A stretch of DNA of 11,051 bases, taken from the NCBI GenBank assembly GCA_023140035.1, contig JAGLML010000027.1, positions 1 through 11,051 of the forward strand. Reading direction: 5' to 3'. Made by a program: the position numbers and the translations under genes. Below the pieces are notes generated by a model. It was given only the letters and a program-made list of their open reading frames with translations, was not told the origin of the DNA and searched no databases. The DNA comes from Thermoplasmatales archaeon. GTDB taxonomy: Archaea; Thermoplasmatota; E2; DHVEG-1. This document shows positions 5,410 to 11,051 of this stretch, piece after piece. The number at the start of each line of letters is the position of its first letter. Within the stretch, counting starts at the first letter, position 1.

Positions 5410-5678
5410 TTAAAGGATTGCTAGCGGCTTTGCTAGCAGCTTTAATCGTTGCAGGTATAATTATCGGGCTTTTCTATCTACTTTTTTCCGGTGTGCTCAT
5501 ATGGCTCGGAGAGATTTTCGTTGCAGGGATTATAGTTGGAGCGATAATCTTGTTTGCTATCATTTTTATATTTGCGATATTGGTATTTTTTGCGTTATTT
5601 TATTATATGGCAGAGAAAAAACCTGTTGTAGAACCAGGCGAATACAAGCTAGATGAGGAAAAAGGAAAAAACGAATAA
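5406..5678 (+). CDS. small two-helix membrane protein coupled to the AIM24 gene
   Basis: The 90-residue product begins at an ATG overlapping the previous stop as ATGA, so it is almost certainly translated from the same message. Residues about 5-33 and 37-68 are continuous hydrophobic stretches (Leu/Ile/Ala/Phe with Gly), giving two membrane helices with a short acidic turn (GEIF). The last 20 residues (EPGEYKLDEEKGKNE) are hydrophilic and acidic. No motif points to transport or catalysis and I do not recognise a family. The coupling suggests it anchors, or partners with, the AIM24-family protein; that is inference from gene order only. Confidence 0.75.
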   Translation: MIKGLLAALLAALIVAGIIIGLFYLLFSGVLIWLGEIFVAGIIVGAIILFAIIFIFAILVFFALFYYMAEKKPVVEPGEYKLDEEKGKNE

Positions 5679-5701
5679 CTGAGAAATCTACCTTACCTCA
5701 A

Positions 5702-5723
5702 TTTTTCTTTCTCATTCTTTTTT
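5702..5723 (+). terminator. T-rich terminator between convergent genes
   Basis: Two clusters of T (TTTTTCTTTCTC, then TTCTTTTTT) follow the membrane-protein stop by about 24 bases and precede the convergent dehydrogenase gene. This fits archaeal T-tract termination on the plus strand. Confidence 0.5.
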
Positions 5724-5743
5724 AGATTAACTTATAAAAATGG

Positions 5744-6778
5744 TTATTTCTGAGGCTCAATAATTACTTTGATAGAATTTTTTACCTCAGCCACCAATTT
5801 GAAACCTTTAGCCACTTCTGAAAGTGAAAGCTTATGAGTAATCATGTCTGTAACCTCCACTTTTTTTGATTTGATAAGATCAATTGCCATGGCAATATCC
5901 TTAGGACTGCCAGCATAAGTTGAAACCATTGTAACTCCCTTATTCCATAAATCAAACAATGGAAATGGTATTTCCACGCCGGGTTCTGTCGGAGCAAAAA
6001 AAAGAATTGTACCACCACGGTCAACTGATCGCAATCCTTGTTTTATTGCAGATGGTACTCCTGTACATATGACAACAAGATCAGCAAGTTTTCCCTTGTT
6101 ATGTTTTTTCACCTGTTCTGGGACATTTTCTTTTGCATGTATAGACACATCAGCACCCATTTTTTTTGCTGTTTTTAACCGATAATCGTCAATATCTGTA
6201 GCTATAACTCGACCAGCATCCAATGCCCGTGCAAGTTTTATTTGTAGCAATCCAGCGATGCCGCTACCAATGATAAGGACGCTTTGTCCTGGTTTCATCT
6301 CAGCAATTTGCATTCCTCGTACAACACAGGCCAACGGTTCAATAAAGACACCCTCATCATAGGACATCTCCTTAGGAAGAAGAAATACGCCCTTATCAAC
6401 ATTTATTTCTGGAACTTTCAGATATTCTGCAAAACCTCCAGGATAAAAATTTGTAGAATGTAGTGTATTGCAGAGTGTATATTGATCATTTAGACAATAT
6501 CTGCAATTGTTACAAGGAACATGATGAGAGACAAATACTCTATCACCAACCTTGTATTTTTTTACGTTTTTCCCAACTTCTACAATATCTCCAGACATCT
6601 CGTGGCCAAGTACTCGAGGCGCTTTCTTGATACGGTACCATTCCATCACGTCGCTGCCGCAGATGCCACTTGCACGGATCTTTACCAAGAGTTCATTGTC
6701 GTTGATTTCTGGTATGGGCATCTCTTCGATTCTTACATCGTTATTATTATAATACATTGCAACTTTCATTTTTTCCAT
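5744..6778 (-). CDS. zinc-dependent alcohol dehydrogenase, MDR superfamily (threonine/sorbitol dehydrogenase-like, COG1063)
   Basis: A cytosolic NAD(P)-linked oxidoreductase acting on an alcohol or polyol; the substrate cannot be told. Counting from the ATG at 6778 (344 residues), the catalytic zinc ligands are Cys40 (GICGSD), His59-Glu60 (GHE) and probably Glu147. The structural zinc site is Cys89, Cys92, Cys95 and Cys103. The Rossmann motif GSGIAG lies at 171-176, and Asp195 at the end of the second strand favours NAD over NADP. The frame extends to a TTG at 6790, but that start has no ribosome site. An ATG at 6769 (MKVAMYY) is the more family-like beginning. TATTAAACA (6808-6816, minus strand) would put the mRNA start just ahead of the ATGs, so a leaderless or near-leaderless message is likely. 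The gene follows htpX but seems to have its own promoter. Confidence 0.87.
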   Translation of the reverse strand: MEKMKVAMYYNNNDVRIEEMPIPEINDNELLVKIRASGICGSDVMEWYRIKKAPRVLGHEMSGDIVEVGKNVKKYKVGDRVFVSHHVPCNNCRYCLNDQYTLCNTLHSTNFYPGGFAEYLKVPEINVDKGVFLLPKEMSYDEGVFIEPLACVVRGMQIAEMKPGQSVLIIGSGIAGLLQIKLARALDAGRVIATDIDDYRLKTAKKMGADVSIHAKENVPEQVKKHNKGKLADLVVICTGVPSAIKQGLRSVDRGGTILFFAPTEPGVEIPFPLFDLWNKGVTMVSTYAGSPKDIAMAIDLIKSKKVEVTDMITHKLSLSEVAKGFKLVAEVKNSIKVIIEPQK

Positions 6779-6839
6779 AACGACACACAAGCCTGATTAT
6801 CAGTAAATGTTTAATAGCTTTTTTTACAGATTAGAAAAA

Positions 6840-7748
6840 TTACATCGATCTCAATCTTCTAATTCTCTCATCGATTGGGGGATGTGTTGACCAAATAGAT
6901 TCTATGTTTTGCTGCTTAAATGGGTTTGCAATGTAAAGAGGGGCTACTGTCTTTGATCCTTTGGGCTTCCCCTTTGGATGATCTGCTTTTATTTTCCCAA
7001 GAGCCTTCGCAAGTCCTTCAGGGTTTCTAGTTAGATATGCACCGTTTGAGTCTGCAAGGTATTCTCTTCTTCTTGATATTGCAAGATAAACGAGTCTCGA
7101 AAATATAGGTGCAAGTATTACAAGCAGAATTGCTAAAACAAGAATGATAGCGTTACCCCCGCCTCTCCCTCTGCCTCTACCGGCACCACCCCAAAACATT
7201 GAATAGAACAGAATTTCAGCAAGAAGAGCTATTGTACCAACAACAGCTAGTGTCACTGTCGCAATAAGAATATCATGATTCTTTATGTGGCTCATTTCAT
7301 GGGCCATAACGCCTTCAAGTTCATCCTTATCCAGTTTTCGTAGAGCGCCTGTTGTTACACAAATCACTGCATTCTCTGGTTTTTTACCTGTCGCAAATGC
7401 ATTAATATTGTCTGATTCCTGGACATACGCCTTTGGAGTTGGAAGGCCTGCAGCTATAGCCATTTCTTCAACTTTATAGATGAATAATTTTTCCTCTCTT
7501 ACATGTGGGTTTGCAGGACGAGCTTTAGCTGCAGATATTACTGTCTGTACAGAAAATGAATAAGTTATGGCAACGTATGCAATTGCAATAGGGATTCCGA
7601 ATATAAGTCCGAGATATATACTTCCTGTAAAGATATACCCAAAGGCAAAAACAACACCTAAAAACAATATCGCCATAATTGTACAAACGAGTATAGTGTT
7701 GCGCTTGTTTTTCCGGATATGATCTTCCATCTGCAGATGTTTTGCCAT
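6840..7748 (-). CDS. htpX: HtpX family membrane zinc metalloprotease
   Basis: An integral-membrane M48 peptidase that in bacteria degrades misfolded membrane proteins alongside FtsH. At 302 residues it is close to the usual family length. Two membrane helices occupy about 19-40 and 43-65. The active site HEMSH is at 150-154 (zinc ligands His150 and His154, catalytic Glu151), and Glu229 in SRRREYLADSNGA is the third ligand. Two further hydrophobic segments (about 161-185 and 200-224) flank a Gly/Arg loop (GGAGRGRGRGGGN). The C-terminus keeps the STHPPIDERIRRL motif, which places the catalytic parts on the cytosolic face. It starts 22 bases after lemA without a clear ribosome site, so it is probably read from the lemA transcript. 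LemA-HtpX pairing is a widely conserved arrangement, which supports the call. Confidence 0.93.
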   Translation of the reverse strand: MAKHLQMEDHIRKNKRNTILVCTIMAILFLGVVFAFGYIFTGSIYLGLIFGIPIAIAYVAITYSFSVQTVISAAKARPANPHVREEKLFIYKVEEMAIAAGLPTPKAYVQESDNINAFATGKKPENAVICVTTGALRKLDKDELEGVMAHEMSHIKNHDILIATVTLAVVGTIALLAEILFYSMFWGGAGRGRGRGGGNAIILVLAILLVILAPIFSRLVYLAISRRREYLADSNGAYLTRNPEGLAKALGKIKADHPKGKPKGSKTVAPLYIANPFKQQNIESIWSTHPPIDERIRRLRSM

Positions 7749-7770
7749 GGTATCAAACGTTTACAATCAT

Positions 7771-8334
7771 TTAGAATTTTACTTTTGGCAGTTCCCTAGA
7801 TGCTTCTGGAATTTGTAGCATCTCTCGTTCTTTCTTTCCCATTCTGCGTGCAAAAAAGTTGCCAGGGAATGTCTCTATTGTGTTGTTAAATGATAAAACA
7901 GTATCATTGTAGTGTTGTCTGGAATAAGCAATTTTATCCTCGGTGTGGGTGAGTTCATCCTGTAGGTTCAAGAAATTCTGATTTGCCTTTAAATCAGGAT
8001 AATTTTCTGCTACTGCAAATAGTGTTTTTAATGCTCCAGTAAGCATGTTATCTGCTTCAATGTTTTTTTGTGGTGTCTTTGCATCCATAAGAGATGTTCG
8101 TGCTTTGGTTACATTTTCAAGCACTTCTTTTTCATGCTTCATATAGCCTTTGACGGTTTCCATGAGGTTTGGAATGAGCTCTGCTCTTCTTCTGAGTTGA
8201 ACATCAATTTGTGCCCATGAATTATCTATTCTGTTTTCTAGCCTAATAATCCTGTTATAGTAGCTTACAAATATAAGCAAAAAGATTACTACAACAAAGA
8301 TGATGATTATGCCTAAAATCAATAACGGGTCCAT
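7771..8334 (-). CDS. lemA: LemA family membrane protein
   Basis: A 187-residue single-pass membrane protein. Residues 4-26 form an N-terminal hydrophobic helix. The family signature follows: YNRIIRLENRIDNSWAQIDV, then QLRRRAELIPNLMETVKGYM and HEKEVLENVTKAR. The rest is a helical bundle ending in FFARRMGKKER and a short tail. LemA's biochemical role is still poorly defined; repeated linkage to HtpX suggests envelope stress or membrane-protein quality control. The ATG at 8334 is preceded by GGGAG (minus strand, 8342-8346) at 7 bases. The gene lies first in a two-gene unit with htpX and has its own TATA box upstream. Confidence 0.92.
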   Translation of the reverse strand: MDPLLILGIIIIFVVVIFLLIFVSYYNRIIRLENRIDNSWAQIDVQLRRRAELIPNLMETVKGYMKHEKEVLENVTKARTSLMDAKTPQKNIEADNMLTGALKTLFAVAENYPDLKANQNFLNLQDELTHTEDKIAYSRQHYNDTVLSFNNTIETFPGNFFARRMGKKEREMLQIPEASRELPKVKF

Positions 8335-8375
8335 TTTTCGTCTCCCTCATATTTTTCGATGGTAAAGGTGATTTT

Positions 8376-8384
8376 TTATATAAA
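8376..8384 (-). promoter_or_regulatory. TATA box of the lemA-htpX unit
   Basis: On the minus strand TTTATATAA lies 42-50 bases before the lemA ATG. A start about 25 bases downstream leaves a leader just long enough for the GGGAG ribosome site. It shows that lemA-htpX need not depend on read-through from the aldolase gene. Confidence 0.65.
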
Positions 8385-8397
8385 TCTATGGTGTTTT

Positions 8398-9180
8398 TTA
8401 TTTATTTGATTTGAATAGGTCGTATGCTTCTTTCGGTGTGTATTTTTTGTGGATAATAGCGTTTACTGCTTTGATCATACTTACAGGGTTGCTGCTTTGG
8501 AAAACATTTCGTCCCATATCCACACCGATTGCTCCTGCTTGCAATGCGTCATAAGCCATTTGTAATGCATCTTTTTCTGGAATCTTTTTACCCCCTGCAA
8601 TAACAATTGGAACAGGACATGTTTCAACGATATGTTCGAAATCCTTACAGTAATATGTTTTGACAATGCTAGCACCAAGTTCGGCGGCCATCCGAGAAGC
8701 AAGCGAGAGATATTTCGCATCCTTTCCAAGGCCACGACCAACAGCTGTTACCGCAAGAACAGGAATGCCATATCGATTTGCCTCATCGATTATTTGGGTA
8801 AATCCAAGAAGAGTGTCTCTCTCAAAAGGTTGACCAACAAGGATAGAGAAAGCAACCGCGGAAACATTAAGTCGAATAGCGTCCTCCATCGATACAATGA
8901 TACCTTCATGAAGTAGATTTGTTTCGTTGAGAATGCTAGTACCTCCTGATACCCTTAGACATATAGGTATATCTGTTTCTGGAGGTATGTAATTCCTTAA
9001 GCCCCCTCTTGTTGGCATGAGAACATCAGCATAAGGCAATAGCGGTTTTACCATTTCGTCAAGTTTTTCAAGTCCTGTTGTAGGTCCCATAAAATACCCA
9101 TGGTCAACAGCAAGCATGACAGTATGTCCATCTTTTGGTTTGATTATCTTTGATAATCTGTTCTTCATTCCCCAATCCAT
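8398..9180 (-). CDS. class I aldolase/thiolase of the DeoC/LacD superfamily, LsrF-like
   Basis: A cytosolic TIM-barrel Schiff-base enzyme of 260 residues. From memory, it follows E. coli LsrF (3-hydroxy-5-phosphonooxypentane-2,4-dione thiolase) closely through most of its length: DWGM-x2-RL at 2-9, TVMLAVDHGYF at 20-30, GPTTGLE at 32-38, KTYY at 174-177 with Lys174 as the expected Schiff-base lysine, CPVPIVIAGGKK at 188-199 and GVDMGRNVFQS at 219-229. The N-terminal extension of about 30 residues found in LsrF is absent. Archaeal relatives in the superfamily act as fructose-bisphosphate aldolase or as the ADH synthase of aromatic amino-acid synthesis. With no lsr transporter or kinase nearby, autoinducer-2 breakdown cannot be claimed and a sugar-phosphate aldolase role is equally possible. 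The start is firm: GGAGGC (9189-9194) precedes the ATG by 8 bases. Confidence 0.85.
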   Translation of the reverse strand: MDWGMKNRLSKIIKPKDGHTVMLAVDHGYFMGPTTGLEKLDEMVKPLLPYADVLMPTRGGLRNYIPPETDIPICLRVSGGTSILNETNLLHEGIIVSMEDAIRLNVSAVAFSILVGQPFERDTLLGFTQIIDEANRYGIPVLAVTAVGRGLGKDAKYLSLASRMAAELGASIVKTYYCKDFEHIVETCPVPIVIAGGKKIPEKDALQMAYDALQAGAIGVDMGRNVFQSSNPVSMIKAVNAIIHKKYTPKEAYDLFKSNK

Positions 9181-9218
9181 AATAAATTGCCTCCGCTATC
9201 TCGGTATATAGATGAGGA

Positions 9219-9227
9219 TTATATAAA
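9219..9227 (-). promoter_or_regulatory. TATA box of the LsrF-like aldolase gene
   Basis: On the minus strand TTTATATAA lies about 40 bases before the ATG at 9180 and is identical to the lemA TATA box. The expected transcript would include the GGAGGC ribosome site. It lies in the divergent 151-base spacer shared with pepD. Confidence 0.65.
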
Positions 9228-9280
9228 CTATTTCTACAAGGTTATGAAATAGTAATACCATGTAACTATCTTGGCAAACC

Positions 9281-9290
9281 TTTTTTATTT
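9281..9290 (+). promoter_or_regulatory. possible TATA box of pepD
   Basis: TTTTTTATTT sits about 45 bases before the pepD ATG, which leaves room for a short leader carrying GGGAGG (9319-9324). It is a weak match to the archaeal consensus and is chosen mainly by position. Confidence 0.3.
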
Positions 9291-9331
9291 GTTGTTGTAT
9301 TACCATTTTTTAATTTAAGGGAGGCATAGAT

Positions 9332-10780
9332 ATGTCAGTTATTGAGAAGTTAGAACCGAAAGTTTTATGGAAACACTTTGATGAGATCAGAAAAATACCA
9401 CACTGTTCAAAACATGAGGAGAAAATTAGAAATTACCTTTTAGATTTTGCAAAACAGCAGGGTTTAAAGTCAAAGGTTGATAAGCCAGGTAATGTTGTCA
9501 TTTCAAAACCTGCAAGCTCGGGGATGGAAGATAGACCAGTTGTTATTTTGCAGAGCCATATGGACATGGTTTGTGAGAAAAACAGTGACGTCGATCATGA
9601 TTTTACCAAAGATCCAATAAAACTCAAGATAAAGGGCGATATACTTACAGCTGATGGCACAACTCTCGGAGCAGACGATGGTATAGGTATTGCAACAAGC
9701 CTTGCTGTATTAGAAGATAAGACATTGAAACATGGACCTATAGAGGCATTGTTTACTGTTGATGAGGAGACAGGACTTACAGGTGCGTTTGCACTGAAAT
9801 CAGATATGTTAACAGGAAAGATAATGCTTAATATTGATAGTGAAGACTTTGGTGTTATAACTGTTGGATGTGCTGGTGGTGGTAATTCAAAGATAACACT
9901 ACCAATAAAGAAACAACAGAATGACGGAGATATGGACAGCATTCTTATTAAAATCTCAGGTCTCAGAGGAGGGCATTCCGGTATAGATGTTTATGAACAG
10001 AGAGGAAATGCAGTAAAACTTCTAGTACGTATGCTCTGGAAAACATCACAAAACCATGACCTTTGCCTAACTGATATCAAAGGTGGAGATAAACATAATG
10101 CAATACCCCGTGAAGCATATGCAAAAGTTTCCATAGGTAAAACAGACAAAAGCTCTTTTATATCTAATTTAAAAGCTGAAGAAAAGGATATATTGGAAGA
10201 GATTAAACCCATCGATCCCAACTTTAAAATGGAAATAGAAGACATTGAAAAACTCGACATGGCACTCGATAAAAACTCGCAAGTAAAACTATTGAATCTC
10301 TTACATGGTCTTCCCCATGGCGTCGACAAGATGAGTTATGATATACCAGACCTTGTAGAAACGTCCACAAATCTTGCAACGGTTTCTTTAGATGAGAATA
10401 ATGCATTAATAGGTTTGAGTTCAAGAAGTTCTATTATGTCTGCTCTGCAAGATTTCCGCGACAGAATACGTGCAACTGCAACGCTTTCCGGTGCAAAGAT
10501 TACTGAAGAAATACCATATCCTGGTTGGAAACCCAACCTGAAGTCGAATCTACTAGCTCATTCAAAGAAAATCTTTAAAGAGATGTATGGTGAAGAACCA
10601 ACAGTAGAAGCAATCCACGCTGGGTTAGAATGCGGAATCATAGGAGAGAAATTCCCAGGAATGGACATGATATCCATAGGACCGACCATTAAATACCCTC
10701 ATTCTCCAGAAGAACAAGTGCATATCAGCACAGTTGATAAATTCTATAAATATGTGCTGAAGATTCTTGAGACTGTTTAA
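9332..10780 (+). CDS. pepD: aminoacyl-histidine dipeptidase (beta-Ala-His dipeptidase), M20C family
   Basis: A cytosolic di-zinc peptidase of 482 residues, close to the 485 of E. coli PepD, cleaving Xaa-His and other dipeptides. The metal and catalytic residues are all present with a constant offset of four from E. coli numbering as I recall it: His76 and Asp78 (QSHMDMVCEKN), Asp115 (LGADDGIG), Glu145-Glu146 (VDEETGLTGA), Asp169 (NIDSED) and His457 (YPHSPEEQVHIST). The middle section with GLRGGHSGIDV carries the lid/dimerisation domain. The ATG at 9332 follows GGGAGG at 7 bases. It is divergent from the aldolase gene and ends with its own T-rich tract. The likely job is recycling dipeptides, fitting an organism that uses peptides, though one gene does not prove that lifestyle. 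Confidence 0.93.
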   Translation: MSVIEKLEPKVLWKHFDEIRKIPHCSKHEEKIRNYLLDFAKQQGLKSKVDKPGNVVISKPASSGMEDRPVVILQSHMDMVCEKNSDVDHDFTKDPIKLKIKGDILTADGTTLGADDGIGIATSLAVLEDKTLKHGPIEALFTVDEETGLTGAFALKSDMLTGKIMLNIDSEDFGVITVGCAGGGNSKITLPIKKQQNDGDMDSILIKISGLRGGHSGIDVYEQRGNAVKLLVRMLWKTSQNHDLCLTDIKGGDKHNAIPREAYAKVSIGKTDKSSFISNLKAEEKDILEEIKPIDPNFKMEIEDIEKLDMALDKNSQVKLLNLLHGLPHGVDKMSYDIPDLVETSTNLATVSLDENNALIGLSSRSSIMSALQDFRDRIRATATLSGAKITEEIPYPGWKPNLKSNLLAHSKKIFKEMYGEEPTVEAIHAGLECGIIGEKFPGMDMISIGPTIKYPHSPEEQVHISTVDKFYKYVLKILETV

Positions 10781-10789
10781 ATTAAATAA

Positions 10790-10808
10790 TTCTTTCTTCT
10801 TTTTATTT
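10790..10808 (+). terminator. T-rich terminator after pepD
   Basis: TTCTTTCTTCTTTTTATTT begins 10 bases after the pepD stop, consistent with archaeal T-tract termination. A TATA-like TTTATAAAT (10806-10814) overlaps its end and could belong to the tRNA transcript. Confidence 0.5.
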
Positions 10809-10915
10809 ATAAATTTAGTAAATTCTACAAAAAGAAAAAATTGGTATCTGTCATGAATTTTAGTTTTTACATGGCAAACTACTAAAACAAAAAGCGTATT
10901 TTACTCCTTAGAAAA

Positions 10916-10987
10916 GCGGATATAATCTAGTGGTTATGATATTGGCTTCCCAAGCCAATTGCCCGGGTTCGAGTCCCGGTATCCGCA
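10916..10987 (+). tRNA. tRNA-Gly (anticodon CCC)
   Basis: The full cloverleaf can be drawn. The acceptor stem GCGGATA pairs with TATCCGC (10980-10986), all 7 pairs matching, with discriminator A at 10987. The D arm spans about 10925-10940. The anticodon stem TTGGC/GCCAA encloses the loop TTCCCAA, with CCC at 10949-10951. The T stem CCGGG/CCCGG encloses TTCGAGT. The variable loop is 4 bases. CCC reads GGG glycine codons. There is no intron and no encoded CCA, which then must be added by the tRNA nucleotidyltransferase. The nearest strong TATA-like element is about 100 bases upstream (10806-10814); a closer one is not clear. Confidence 0.95.
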
Positions 10988-11022
10988 TGAATTATTTAAG
11001 CAAATGGAGTTGAAAACTGGAA

Positions 11023-11051
11023 ATGAAAAAAGCTGTAAAAGTAGGAGATAG
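11023..11051 (+). CDS. possible start of a gene cut by the window edge
   Basis: An ATG at 11023 opens MKKAVKVGD and runs off the window. GGAG at 11006-11009 is a rather distant ribosome-site candidate. The opening resembles the beginning of archaeal FKBP-type peptidyl-prolyl isomerases (basic residues, then VKVGD), but nine residues are too few for a real assignment. It lies 35 bases after the tRNA. Confidence 0.3.

Noticed and set aside
7160..7200. Gly/Arg-rich stretch in HtpX as an unusual insertion
   Set aside because: Gly/Arg-rich loops at this place between membrane segments are, as I recall, common in HtpX proteins, so it is not remarkable.
9595..10536. Several 66-115 residue minus-strand frames inside pepD
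   Set aside because: pepD is full length with every catalytic residue; the minus frames have no motifs and are shadows of it.

Overview
The window looks like an AT-rich archaeal chromosome segment. Strong TATA boxes of the form TTTATATA sit at the right distance from several starts, Shine-Dalgarno sites (GGGAGG, GGTGAT) precede many genes, the tRNA gene carries no encoded CCA, and the gene families (NosD-type beta-helix surface protein, TIGR00266/AIM24 protein, LsrF-like class I aldolase) are all common in archaea. From memory of such gene sets I would guess a Thermoplasmatota-like euryarchaeon. The taxonomy is inference and no marker here settles it.

Region 1 (1-1620) holds one secreted protein: signal peptide, carboxypeptidase-regulatory-like domain, right-handed beta-helix and a distinctive C-terminal tail. 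It has its own promoter and a T-rich end.

Region 2 (about 1640-4640) is accessory in character. It contains a complete but minimal tyrosine recombinase, a possible translationally coupled 41-residue ORF, two lysine-rich proteins of unknown function, a frame-interrupted small two-helix membrane protein and a small zinc-ribbon protein. These genes are separated by two gene-poor stretches (about 540 and 810 bases) that carry direct repeats, inverted repeats and hairpins. I read it as an undescribed or decaying integrated element. No flanking attachment repeats could be established by eye.

Region 3 (4640-11051) looks like ordinary chromosome. A TIGR00266/AIM24 protein is coupled by an ATGA overlap to a two-helix membrane protein. 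Facing it on the minus strand are a zinc-dependent alcohol dehydrogenase, the membrane protease HtpX with LemA as a two-gene unit, and an LsrF-like class I aldolase. A divergent plus-strand gene encodes the M20-family dipeptidase PepD, followed by tRNA-Gly(CCC) and the start of one more possible gene at the right edge. LemA and HtpX probably act at the membrane (envelope quality control), while the dehydrogenase, aldolase and dipeptidase are cytosolic metabolic enzymes with no visible pathway link to each other.
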